Assembly (NCBI GenBank): GCA_002706265.1
Contig: PAKU01000029.1
Coordinates: forward strand, 124,001-188,000
DNA from: Polycyclovorans sp.
GTDB lineage: Bacteria; Pseudomonadota; Gammaproteobacteria; Nevskiales; Nevskiaceae
Direction: 5' to 3'
Length of the DNA stretch: 64,000 nt
Part shown: positions 1-7,847 of the stretch, piece by piece
Layout: each line of letters opens with the position of its first letter
Position numbering within the stretch: the first letter of the stretch is position 1
The notes under the pieces: model-generated
Seen by the model: only the letters and a program-made list of their open reading frames with translations
The model's database searches: none
What the model was told of the DNA's origin: nothing
Position numbers and translations under genes: made by a program

Positions 1-1
1 G

Positions 2-760
2 GTGGGCGACCTGGCCAAGGCCCGCGGCGGCGGCATCATCCACAAATACCATGGCCGGGCACTGCTGATCACCACCGGCGCCTGCGCGATCCATTGCCGC
101 TACTGTTTTCGGCGTCACTTTCCTTATGGCGAACAACTGGCCTCGCGCCGCCAGTGGCAAGACGCCCTCGCCGTGCTCGCGGCCGACCCTTCCATTCATG
201 AGGTGATTCTGTCTGGCGGTGATCCGCTGTCGCTGGCCGACGACAAACTGGCCGCGCTGATCGACGGCCTCAATGACATTGCCCACCTGCGACGGCTGCG
301 CATCCACACCCGACAGCCCATCGTGCTGCCCTCGCGGGTCGACGAGGCGCTGCTGCGCTGGCTGGCGCGCTCAAGGCTGGCGACAGTGATCGTCGTGCAC
401 GTCAACCACGCGCAGGAGATCGACGCCTCGGTGGCCCAGGCGCTGGCCCGGCTCAAGGGCAGCGGCGCGCTCCTGCTCAATCAGGCGGTGCTGCTGCGCG
501 GCATCAACGATCAGGTCGAGGTGCAACGCCGGCTCAGCGAATCGCTCTTCGCGCACGGCGTGCTCCCCTACTATCTGCACCTGCTCGATCCGGTGGTCGG
601 CGCCATGCACTTTGACGTGCCGCTGCAGGAGGCGCTAAAACTCATGCAGGCTCTCGGCGCCCAACTGCCCGGCTACCTCATGCCCCGGCTGGCGCGGGAG
701 ATTCCCGGTCAACCGGGCAAGACCCTCTACACACCACAAGGCACCCCATGCTTGGACTGA
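2..760 (+). CDS. epmB: EF-P beta-lysylation protein EpmB (lysine 2,3-aminomutase), 5' truncated by window
   Basis: Radical SAM, PLP-dependent enzyme that converts (S)-alpha-lysine to (R)-beta-lysine for modification of elongation factor P in the cytosol. The visible part starts within the protein; about 80-90 N-terminal residues lie upstream of the window, judged from the usual 330-340 aa length. The radical SAM cysteine motif CAIHCRYC is at visible residues 28-35, followed by FRRHFPY, then the SGGDPL segment typical of the aminomutase family and a C-terminal PGQPGKT segment. The stop lies 13 nt inside the next gene, so the two are probably co-transcribed. The function call is from family resemblance; the real start cannot be seen. 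Confidence 0.93.
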   Translation: MGDLAKARGGGIIHKYHGRALLITTGACAIHCRYCFRRHFPYGEQLASRRQWQDALAVLAADPSIHEVILSGGDPLSLADDKLAALIDGLNDIAHLRRLRIHTRQPIVLPSRVDEALLRWLARSRLATVIVVHVNHAQEIDASVAQALARLKGSGALLLNQAVLLRGINDQVEVQRRLSESLFAHGVLPYYLHLLDPVVGAMHFDVPLQEALKLMQALGAQLPGYLMPRLAREIPGQPGKTLYTPQGTPCLD

Positions 761-2802
761 TGCGCCGCGCGCGCAACGCCACAGACCGATGGATGGTTTG
801 GACCCTGAGTGACGGCGCCGACCTCGCGCAGTTGGTCGAAAGCACGCTGCGCAACCAGGGGCATCCGGTGCGCGCAGCCTGGCTGGCAGACATCTCGGAG
901 CTTGAAAACGCACTACAGCGGCAGTCGCCGCACATTCTTCTGATCGACAGCAGCCTGGACGCCAGCGTGCTGGCCACCGTGATCGCGCATCGCGACCAAT
1001 GGGCGCCCGACACCCCCATCCTGCACTGGGCCCGCGCGTACGCACACGCGCGGGTCGAGGCCGCCTTGCGACAAGGTGCCAGCGCCCTGGTTGCCAGCGA
1101 TTCCCCTGCGGCCCTGAGCCACCTTGAGCTCGAAATCGTCTCGCAGCTTCAGCATCACCTCGATCTGCGCGAACTGCGCCGGCTGCGCGTCCGCCTGCAG
1201 CAGTTCGAGCGCCGCCATACGGTGCTGGTGGCCGAAACCCCTGACGCGATCATGCGCATTCAGGAGGGCATCGTCGTCGAAGCCAACCTGGCGCTGCAGC
1301 GTCTGGTGGGTGCAACGGCGGACGATGACCTCATCGGCAGTCCGCTGATGGACCTCATTGCCCCGGAAGACCACGCCCGGGTGAAGGCGCACTTCAAGCG
1401 GCTGTATCGCAACATGGGCCGCTGGGACGCAGCCGACGCCCTGCTGGAATGCACCCTGCGCGGCGCCCGACCACCGGCCCCGCTGCGCTTCGCGCTCAGC
1501 AGCAGCGAGTTCGAGGGCGCCCCGTGCCTGGACATGATCGTGCGCGCCGCCACAGACACCGCCGTCGTGAACGATGCCGCCAGCGTGACCTCGGGCCGAG
1601 AAGCCCTGACCGAGACGGTGGAGCGCCTGAGCGCCCAGGACCGGCCCACGCTGATGATGCTTGCCGTCGATCATTTCGAGGGCCTCGAAGCGCAGCTGGG
1701 CTATCTGGCCGTGGACGCCCTCATGGAGGCCGTGGAGCAATGGCTGCAAGGCCAATTGACCGAGGCGGATCAACTGTTCCGCACCGGCACCTCCGAGTGG
1801 ATGTGTCTGCTGCGCAGCGCGCCGCTGACCGAACTGGCCGACTGGCTCGAACACCTGGTCACCGCCGGCAACCGGCATCTTTTCCAGTCGAGCCGCCACG
1901 AAACCCACGTGGGCATCAAGGCCGGCGCCTATGCGCTGGCCGATCACGACCGTTACAGCACCGCGCTCACCATCCTGGTGCCCGGCGTTCGGGGCTTGCC
2001 AACCGCGCGCGGCCAGTTCAGCCAGGTGTTTGGCGAGCGGGCCGATGCCGCGGCGGCGCTGCATGTGCTTGAGCAACGCGCCAGACACCTGCAGGCCAGC
2101 CTCGACAACGACGCGATTCACCTCGTCTTCCAACCCATCACCAGCCTGCAGGGCGAGACCACGCACCCGCACGACGTGCTGGCCTGCCTGCTTGACCCCA
2201 ACGGTGTCGAGCAATCTGCCCACTGGTTCATCGAGGCCGCCCGCCAGTTTCAGCTGGTCACCGCACTCGATCGCTGGGTGACGGGCCGTGTGCTCACGCT
2301 GCAGCACAAGCGCGAAAACACCCACACCCCGCCTCTGGTCATCAAGCTGGGGGAACAGACGGTCCGCGATGCCGAGGCGTTCTTGAGCTGGCTGGCGCCG
2401 CAGCTGGCCCGCCATCCGCTGGCGCCCGGCAAGATCATCTTCAGCCTGCGGGAAAGTGAAATTGAAAAGCACATCCGCAAGGCCATCGTGCTGTCACGCG
2501 GACTGCGCGCCTTGGGGGTCGACCTGCTGATCGAGCACTTTGGACTGAGCGCCCATGCGCTGAAGCTGCTGGATCATCTGCCCGTGCAATACGTCAAGCT
2601 GGCGCCCTCGTTCACCCACAAGGCCGAAAGCGGCGATCGGCTGGACCGTCTGAAGGAGGTGATCGAAGCCGTCCACCAGCGCAACGTGAAATCGATCGTC
2701 AGCCACGTGGAAAATGCGCAGACCATGGCCAGACTGTGGCAACTGGGCGTCAATTTCGTCCAGGGATACGGCGTGCAGGAACCGGAAACGGTGCTGATGT
2801 AA
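748..2802 (+). CDS. FimX-like c-di-GMP effector (REC-like, PAS, degenerate GGDEF, degenerate EAL)
   Basis: Four-part architecture of FimX, the c-di-GMP receptor that promotes type IV pilus assembly and twitching. Residues about 1-135 resemble a receiver domain, 150-270 a PAS domain, 290-430 a GGDEF domain and 445-684 an EAL domain. The GGDEF signature is GTSEW at residues 347-351 and the EAL triplet is DVL at 476-478, so neither cyclase nor phosphodiesterase activity is expected. This matches FimX proteins, which bind c-di-GMP through a degenerate EAL domain. The ATG lies 13 nt inside epmB. No pilus genes are in the window, so the pilus role is inferred from family only. A generic degenerate GGDEF/EAL protein is the alternative. 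Confidence 0.82.
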   Translation: MLGLMRRARNATDRWMVWTLSDGADLAQLVESTLRNQGHPVRAAWLADISELENALQRQSPHILLIDSSLDASVLATVIAHRDQWAPDTPILHWARAYAHARVEAALRQGASALVASDSPAALSHLELEIVSQLQHHLDLRELRRLRVRLQQFERRHTVLVAETPDAIMRIQEGIVVEANLALQRLVGATADDDLIGSPLMDLIAPEDHARVKAHFKRLYRNMGRWDAADALLECTLRGARPPAPLRFALSSSEFEGAPCLDMIVRAATDTAVVNDAASVTSGREALTETVERLSAQDRPTLMMLAVDHFEGLEAQLGYLAVDALMEAVEQWLQGQLTEADQLFRTGTSEWMCLLRSAPLTELADWLEHLVTAGNRHLFQSSRHETHVGIKAGAYALADHDRYSTALTILVPGVRGLPTARGQFSQVFGERADAAAALHVLEQRARHLQASLDNDAIHLVFQPITSLQGETTHPHDVLACLLDPNGVEQSAHWFIEAARQFQLVTALDRWVTGRVLTLQHKRENTHTPPLVIKLGEQTVRDAEAFLSWLAPQLARHPLAPGKIIFSLRESEIEKHIRKAIVLSRGLRALGVDLLIEHFGLSAHALKLLDHLPVQYVKLAPSFTHKAESGDRLDRLKEVIEAVHQRNVKSIVSHVENAQTMARLWQLGVNFVQGYGVQEPETVLM

Positions 2803-2831
2803 CACCCTGCGTTACCGTGCGTGGTCCGGCT

Positions 2832-2862
2832 CTTGAAATGCGAAAAGTCGTTCACACCATGA
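2832..2862 (+). promoter_or_regulatory. Candidate heat-shock (sigma-32-like) promoter of hsp20
   Basis: CTTGAA at 2832-2837 matches the sigma-32 -35 box exactly. CACCATGA at 2855-2862 is one or two changes away from CCCCATNT. The spacer is 17 nt. It sits 35 nt before the Hsp20 start codon. A very similar pair lies upstream of clpB in this window. Confidence 0.45.
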
Positions 2863-2896
2863 GACTCATGTCAAGCCATGCTCAAAGGAGCGCACC

Positions 2897-3331
2897 ATGA
2901 ACCTCATCCATTACACCCCCTGGGCCCTGCACCGCGACCTGGTGAACGACGTCAGTCGCTATCTTGAACGCGGCTCGGGCGACGACAGCAACAGCGCCAC
3001 CGCCGATTGGGCGCCGCCCGTCGACATCGAGGAATATCCCGACCGCTTCGTGATCTTCGCCGACATTCCGGGCGTTGATCCCGACAGCATCGACGTCACG
3101 CTCGACGACGGCGTGCTGACGCTGTCCGGCAGCCGCCAGGCGGCGGTCGAGCCGGCCAACGTCGAACGGCGCCGCCGCGAGCGCGCCGCAGGACGCTTCC
3201 ATCGGCGCTTCACCCTGCCCGACACCGCAGACGCGGAAGCGGTGACCGCCAGCGGCCGCCTCGGCGTCCTGGAAGTGCAGATTCCCAAGCGCGCCCAGGC
3301 GCAGCCGCGACGGATTGCCGTGACGCAGTAA
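2897..3331 (+). CDS. Hsp20/alpha-crystallin family small heat-shock protein
   Basis: ATP-independent holdase chaperone that binds unfolding proteins in the cytosol. The 144 aa product has a short N-terminal arm, an alpha-crystallin domain from about residue 35 (PPVDIEEYPDRFVIFADIPG) with DDGVLTLSGSR in the middle, and a C-terminal GRLGVLEVQIPKR segment containing the usual I-x-I/V-like tail region. AAAGGAG ends 6 nt before the ATG and fixes the start. A gctc-aaag-gagc mini-hairpin (2880-2891) overlaps that ribosome site. The gene is followed by a DnaJ-type co-chaperone, and a heat-shock-like promoter precedes it. Identification is firm; the client range is unknown. Confidence 0.95.
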   Translation: MNLIHYTPWALHRDLVNDVSRYLERGSGDDSNSATADWAPPVDIEEYPDRFVIFADIPGVDPDSIDVTLDDGVLTLSGSRQAAVEPANVERRRRERAAGRFHRRFTLPDTADAEAVTASGRLGVLEVQIPKRAQAQPRRIAVTQ

Positions 3332-3357
3332 CCCAAGGCGCTAGACTGCACGGTATC

Positions 3358-3385
3358 GACGGGGCGCCTTTCACGGCGCCCCGTC
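3358..3385 (+). terminator. 11-bp perfect hairpin between hsp20 and cbpA
   Basis: GACGGGGCGCC (3358-3368) pairs perfectly with GGCGCCCCGTC (3375-3385) around a 6-nt loop. The following bases TCGTTCCC are only weakly T-rich, so it may be a partial terminator, attenuator or mRNA-stabilising hairpin rather than a full stop. It ends 19 nt before the cbpA start. Confidence 0.5.
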
Positions 3386-3404
3386 TCGTTCCCAGAGCCC
3401 GAAG

Positions 3405-4241
3405 ATGGAAAACCCTGACTACTACAAGACGCTGGGCATCGCCAGAGACGCCTCGGCCGACGACATCAAGAAGGCCTACCGCCGGCTGGCGCGTGACTAT
3501 CACCCCGACCGCAACAAGGCCGCCGATGCCGAACGCCGCTTCAAGGAAATCAACGAAGCCAATGAAGTCCTGAGCGACCCCGAAAAACGTCGCCGCTACG
3601 ACACCCTGGGCGCCCACTGGAAAGGCGGCGGCTTTTCACCGCCCCCGGGCTGGGACGCCGCCTACCGCGAGGGCGGCGGCTTCGGCGCCGGCGCGGGCGG
3701 CTTTTCCGACCTGTTCTCCAATCTGATGGGCGGTGCGGGCGGCAACCCGCGGCAACGCCGGCCGCAGCACAGCCGCAGCAGCATCGTCCTGAGCCTGGAA
3801 GACAGCTACACCGGCGCCACACGCCGCTTCACGCTGGGCGGCCGGGCGCTGGACGTGCGCATTCCCAAAGGCATCACCGACGGGCAGACCATCCGCGTGC
3901 CCGGCCAGGGCAACCACGGCGGTGACGTGCTGCTCGAAGTCGGCTTTGCGCCCCACCCGCAGTTCACGGTGGATCAGAAAACGATCTACCACACCGCCCA
4001 GATCAACCCCTGGGTGGCCGCGCTGGGCGGCACGGTGACCGTTCCCACCCTGGGCGGCGAGGTCACCCTCAATGTCGCGCCCGGCAGCACCTCGGGCAAC
4101 AAACTGCGCCTGAAGGGACGTGGTCTGCCGGGACTGCCGGCCGGTGACCAGATCGTCACCCTGGCGGTCCACGCGCCCGCCGCCACCTCTGATGCGCAGC
4201 GCGCCGCCTACGAGGCCCTGCGGGACGCCTTCCGGGGCTGA
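3405..4241 (+). CDS. cbpA: CbpA-type DnaJ C-class co-chaperone
   Basis: J-domain protein that stimulates DnaK ATPase; CbpA members may also bind curved DNA. The J domain covers residues 1-70 with the HPD motif in YHPDRN. A Gly/Phe-rich stretch follows (about 75-115), then two beta-sandwich substrate-binding domains (DnaJ_C) from about residue 120 to the end. There is no cysteine-rich zinc-finger region, which separates it from DnaJ. At 278 aa it is slightly shorter than E. coli CbpA (306 aa). It lies 73 nt after hsp20, so the pair may be one heat-shock unit. No CbpM modulator gene is seen next to it. Confidence 0.92.
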   Translation: MENPDYYKTLGIARDASADDIKKAYRRLARDYHPDRNKAADAERRFKEINEANEVLSDPEKRRRYDTLGAHWKGGGFSPPPGWDAAYREGGGFGAGAGGFSDLFSNLMGGAGGNPRQRRPQHSRSSIVLSLEDSYTGATRRFTLGGRALDVRIPKGITDGQTIRVPGQGNHGGDVLLEVGFAPHPQFTVDQKTIYHTAQINPWVAALGGTVTVPTLGGEVTLNVAPGSTSGNKLRLKGRGLPGLPAGDQIVTLAVHAPAATSDAQRAAYEALRDAFRG

Positions 4242-4259
4242 TTCCGATCTTGCGGGCAC

Positions 4260-4287
4260 AAAAAAGGCGGGAAAATCCCCGCCTTTT
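4260..4287. terminator. Rho-independent terminator, probably bidirectional
   Basis: GGCGGG (4266-4271) pairs with CCCGCC (4278-4283) around a 6-nt loop. The stem is flanked by an A-run on the left and TTTT on the right. It lies between convergent cbpA (+) and the small lipoprotein gene (-), so it can serve both. Confidence 0.85.
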
Positions 4288-4313
4288 CTGTACTGCCTGA
4301 ACGCCGCGACCGA

Positions 4314-4625
4314 TTACGGGTTGACCGAAACCGGGTTCGTCACTTCCGCAGTGTCCTGAAAGACCACGTTGCCGCCGTTCACCATCAGCGGGTCGCCGTC
4401 TTGATCGAGCCCGCGCAGGTACACCACGAACGCCGAGGTATCACCCGAGAAGGCTGCGCTCGGGCCCGGCGGCGTCGGGCTGGGACTCGGGCTCACCGAC
4501 GGCGTGGGGGTTGGCACTCCTCCCGGCCCGAAGGGCGTGGCATCGTCGCTGCTGTTGCAGCCCGCCAGCAGCCCCATCGCCAGAATCGGCAACAACACGG
4601 TCACTGTTTTTTTGAATGTGCGCAT
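4314..4625 (-). CDS. Small predicted lipoprotein, proline/serine-rich linker
   Basis: A 103 aa protein of unknown function. The signal peptide is followed by the lipobox LLAGC at about residue 20-24, so it should be lipid-anchored. A Pro/Ser/Thr-rich linker of about 25 residues leads to a short C-terminal part containing GLDQDGDP. The ATG at 4625 has AAGGGG about 5 nt upstream and was preferred over an in-frame GTG at 4631. It starts 9 nt after the DUF4331 stop and is surely in the same operon. It is the last gene before the bidirectional terminator. No known domain was recognised. Confidence 0.75.
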   Translation of the reverse strand: MRTFKKTVTVLLPILAMGLLAGCNSSDDATPFGPGGVPTPTPSVSPSPSPTPPGPSAAFSGDTSAFVVYLRGLDQDGDPLMVNGGNVVFQDTAEVTNPVSVNP

Positions 4626-4634
4626 GGTCACCCC

Positions 4635-6176
4635 TTACTGAGCCGTCGCCGGCGCACCGGGCGTCGGGTGGTTGAGGTACGGGAACCCCGGCAGGAAGTC
4701 ATCGATGGTGAACAGCGCGCCATCGTTGATCACCGGGCCGGGCACGATGGCCGGGCCACCTTCTGCCGCAACGTCACAGGTTTGCAGGCCGACCGCATTG
4801 GTCCCGTCGATGGCCCCCATGACCACGTTGAGGGCAATGTCGGTCACGTCTTCCAGCGGACGACGCCCATTGGGAAAGCCGGCCAGGTCACAACCCAGAA
4901 ACCCGAGATCGCTCTGCATGGCCGCAGGCGTCACCGCAATTGCGGTGTTCAGGCGCAGAATTTCACCCGCCGCGCCGTTGGCCGGTTTGTTGAGTCCGTC
5001 AACTCCGGTCACGAAGGCTGCAAGCAGATCGTTGCGCGGTGTGGCGGGCGCCACGGAAACACCCGCATCACCCGACAGCTCGCCGTTGGCATTGAACAGG
5101 GCGTTGATCAGCACCGGCAGGGTCGGATACAGCACATAGGCCCCGAAGTTGTCGACGTCGTTCACCGGCTCACTGGCATTGAACAGGTCCTTGTCAGGCA
5201 GACCGATGACCACCTCGTTGACCAGCGGCGCGCCGAGGCGCGACACCTGCGTCCAGGCGCCACCGACCAACTCGGTGCCGGTCGCCCCCGCCGGACCGCC
5301 CTCGACCTGCTGCTGCGGCTGCGGGTTCAACACCCGTGCCTGGCGCAGGCTGGCGGTGGTCCAACCGCCGATCACCGGTTCATTCCCCGTGGTCAGGCAG
5401 CTGATCGGCACTTCCAGGGCAATGGAGGTGACGTTCTTGTCGTCGACGATGTTCAGGCCACGGTCGCGCTCGCCCAGCGGGTTGAGGTTGATCAGGTCAA
5501 ACACCTGGCCGAGGTTGATGGGAAACCCTTCCTTGCGCTGACCGACGAACACCCGTCCGTTGGTCGTGCAGCCGGGAATGGCAATCGGGAAGATGTGGTT
5601 GCTGGCGTAGGCCGGATAGTTGGCAATCGACTTGCCGCCGATGTTGTCGGTCGGCTTGACGAAGTCGCCCCCCTCCGGATTGCTCGCCATCGACCGCTGG
5701 CCGCTGCGGCGGTCGCCGCGCGTCACGCTCACCTGATAGGTCTCGATGACGTTGGAATTGCCGCTGTCAACCACACCGGGGCCGATGCCGCCGATGTTGC
5801 GCAGGGGCACGGCCACACCGGCGCCGTCGGGGCCGATGGGCAGCGTCAGCCCTTTGAGCGTGTTGCTGAAGCGGAAGCCGAAGGTGATGTCTTCGGCCGC
5901 GTCACCGTTGTTGTCCACGTGAATCTCGTACAGCGCGTTCGGGTCCAGCGAAAAGTAGTTCGGGCCGCCGTAGGCATCCTGCAGGGGCAGGTAGTTGGCG
6001 ATGAAGGTCACGAAGTCTTCGCGGCCCGGTTCATAGCTGCGGAACATGTAAAAGTCGGTGCCATCGACCTTGGGAGCGGTGGTGATGAATGGTGCTTCAC
6101 GGTGGCTGGACGCGAATGCCGGCACGCTGACGGTGGCGGCGATCGCGACCGCCAAAGCGGTTTTCGATAGCGACAT
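4635..6176 (-). CDS. DUF4331 family exported protein
   Basis: 513 aa protein of the DUF4331 family, role unknown. A Sec signal peptide ends at about residue 22 (VPAFA-SSHREAP). SSHREAP and the following DGTDFYMFRSYEPG are typical of the family N-terminus, and repeated beta-rich segments follow. It is expected in the periplasm or outside the cell. A good Shine-Dalgarno (GAGGGGA) precedes the ATG. A 109 nt gap separates it from the NikL-like gene upstream, long enough for its own promoter. Together with the TPR, HupE and NikL-like genes it forms a co-oriented group; I recall such groupings in other proteobacteria, but the shared function is not known. Confidence 0.85.
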   Translation of the reverse strand: MSLSKTALAVAIAATVSVPAFASSHREAPFITTAPKVDGTDFYMFRSYEPGREDFVTFIANYLPLQDAYGGPNYFSLDPNALYEIHVDNNGDAAEDITFGFRFSNTLKGLTLPIGPDGAGVAVPLRNIGGIGPGVVDSGNSNVIETYQVSVTRGDRRSGQRSMASNPEGGDFVKPTDNIGGKSIANYPAYASNHIFPIAIPGCTTNGRVFVGQRKEGFPINLGQVFDLINLNPLGERDRGLNIVDDKNVTSIALEVPISCLTTGNEPVIGGWTTASLRQARVLNPQPQQQVEGGPAGATGTELVGGAWTQVSRLGAPLVNEVVIGLPDKDLFNASEPVNDVDNFGAYVLYPTLPVLINALFNANGELSGDAGVSVAPATPRNDLLAAFVTGVDGLNKPANGAAGEILRLNTAIAVTPAAMQSDLGFLGCDLAGFPNGRRPLEDVTDIALNVVMGAIDGTNAVGLQTCDVAAEGGPAIVPGPVINDGALFTIDDFLPGFPYLNHPTPGAPATAQ

Positions 6177-6285
6177 CTTGAAGTCCCCTCGGGTTGGTAC
6201 GTTGATGAAGAGCTGAGTTGCTCCATGCCCACGACAAACGGCCCGGACGCGCGATCAGATGCACGGTCGCTGAATTGACCGCCGA

Positions 6286-6735
6286 TCAGCCTTTGGACCC
6301 TCGGCCGCGAAGCGCCAACAGCAAGGCCACATTGGCCACCACGCTGGCGAGCAGCAGCCCGAACAGCAGCAACGGCGGCACCGTGACCTGCGCCTGGCGC
6401 TTGCCGGCGCTCAAACCTTCGGCACCGACGGCCACGGCCGCCACCACCTGGTGGCCCAGACCGTCGTCGGCCTCCACCCGCCAGGCGCCATGGGCGTTGG
6501 GCGTGACGCTGAAGCGCCCTGCGCCATCGGTGTACCCGCGCTGCCAGACCTCGCCCTCGGGGTCTTCGACGATCACCTCGGTATCGGCCATCGGCTCACC
6601 CACGCTGTAGAAGAAACGCAGCGTCAGCACTTCGGCGTTCACGTCGGCCTCGTAACCGGCGCCATGGGCAAACGCCAGTGACCCGGCCAGCACCATCCAC
6701 AACCCCACGCTCATTTTCAGCATCGTGTTCACCAT
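6286..6735 (-). CDS. NikL/CbiL-like exported protein with C-terminal membrane anchor
   Basis: 149 aa protein. A signal peptide covers residues 1-24 (ending LAFAHG). A small beta domain follows with GEPMADTEVIVEDPEGE and YTDGAGRFSVTP, the pattern of carboxypeptidase-regulatory-like folds seen in NikL/CbiL components of nickel/cobalt uptake. One hydrophobic helix near residues 118-141 anchors the C-terminus, which ends in a basic RGRGSKG tail. The start was set at the ATG that overlaps the HupE stop by 7 nt; the longer upstream frame only reads through hupE antiframe. Adjacency to a HupE/UreJ permease supports a role in metal uptake. Substrate (Ni or Co) is inference. Confidence 0.62.
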   Translation of the reverse strand: MVNTMLKMSVGLWMVLAGSLAFAHGAGYEADVNAEVLTLRFFYSVGEPMADTEVIVEDPEGEVWQRGYTDGAGRFSVTPNAHGAWRVEADDGLGHQVVAAVAVGAEGLSAGKRQAQVTVPPLLLFGLLLASVVANVALLLALRGRGSKG

Positions 6736-7847
6736 GCAAATCGAAGATTGAAGGTCCGCTCCACCCACCAGAGCGTGCCCAGCGCCGCCACCAGCAAAGA
6801 CCCACCCCCCACCACGCCCCATTGATAACCCGCCTGATGCCGCAGCCGGTAGGCCAGCGGCACCCACAGCGCCACCACGGCAAGCTGCATGCCTTCAACA
6901 CCCAGGTTGAAGCCCAGCAGCGCCACCACCAGGGTCCAGGCATCAAGCCCCAGATCGCCCAGCACGCTGGCATAGCCGGCGCCATGAATCAGCCCGAACG
7001 CGAACGCCACCGCCCACAGCCGTCGGCGCACCATCGGCACCAGGTTGTTGACGGCCGCAAAGACGATGGTCGCCGCCACCAATGATTCGGTCAGCCGCGT
7101 CGGCAATCGCAGCAGGTCCAGTGATGCCAGACTGAGCGTGGCCGCGTGCGCGACGGTGAAGGCACTGACCACCTTGACGACCTCCACCAGCGCCGCGCGC
7201 GCGCTCGGCGCCGCCTGCCAGCGCCCGCCCTGCCGCCAGACCACCGCCGGCAACAGCAAACCGGCCAGAAACAGCAGGTGATCCAGCCCGATGGCGATGT
7301 GAAACATGCCGACGCGGAAATACTGGACGAACGCCGCCCAGGCCCCGCCCACGCCGCGATCAAAATCGAGCGCGCGCCGCTGCGGCGAAAACACGCCGGT
7401 GTAGGCGGTGTCTTCAAAGCGCAGCTGCAAAAGACCGCGATGCTGCGGGTCAACTTCGAAAAACAGGCCATAGCGCACGGTCAGCCGTTGCGGCGCCGTG
7501 GCGCACTGGCCCGCAAAGCCCACGCTGGCGGCGGGGCCGTCGGCCAGATCGGCAATCTTCAGCGGCGCCGACACCACGCCGCAATGACGGCCATCGGCCT
7601 CGATCGCCAGATGGCTGAGCATGAAGGCCTGAATCTCGTTCTCACGCTGACGCAGCTCGCGCCATTGCAGGCGCCCGTCACCGTCTGCGTCCAGCCCCAG
7701 CACATAGTCGAGGTCGCGCAGAGGCACGTCCCAGCGGCCCGTGACCTCGCTGCCCTGCAGCGCGACCCGCAAATAGCTGTCGCTGGGCTTGTGCGCCTGC
7801 GCGGCGGCGCACCAGGCCAGCAGCGCCATGATCCACACGCCCCTCAT
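6729..7847 (-). CDS. HupE/UreJ family metal permease-like protein
   Basis: 372 aa inner-membrane protein. Signal peptide to about residue 18 (AAAQAHKPSDSYL), then a periplasmic domain of about 150 residues carrying an EF-hand-like loop LDADGDGRLQWRE (about residues 52-64). The C-terminal half has about six membrane helices beginning with FHIAIGLDHLLFLAGLLLP, the conserved HupE/UreJ signature with histidine and aspartate in the first helix. HupE/UreJ proteins are secondary nickel (or cobalt) transporters. It overlaps the TPR gene by 4 nt and the NikL-like gene by 7 nt. The position directly after the B12 genes suggests cobalt as a possible substrate, which is inference. Confidence 0.85.
   Translation of the reverse strand: MRGVWIMALLAWCAAAQAHKPSDSYLRVALQGSEVTGRWDVPLRDLDYVLGLDADGDGRLQWRELRQRENEIQAFMLSHLAIEADGRHCGVVSAPLKIADLADGPAASVGFAGQCATAPQRLTVRYGLFFEVDPQHRGLLQLRFEDTAYTGVFSPQRRALDFDRGVGGAWAAFVQYFRVGMFHIAIGLDHLLFLAGLLLPAVVWRQGGRWQAAPSARAALVEVVKVVSAFTVAHAATLSLASLDLLRLPTRLTESLVAATIVFAAVNNLVPMVRRRLWAVAFAFGLIHGAGYASVLGDLGLDAWTLVVALLGFNLGVEGMQLAVVALWVPLAYRLRHQAGYQWGVVGGGSLLVAALGTLWWVERTFNLRFAW

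Noticed and set aside
748..2802. Loss of GGDEF and EAL motifs as inactivating mutation
   Set aside because: Degenerate motifs are the normal state of FimX-type receptors.
4401..6170. 589-codon + strand frame opposite the DUF4331 gene
   Set aside because: The - strand product has a signal peptide and DUF4331 features; the + strand product is shadow.
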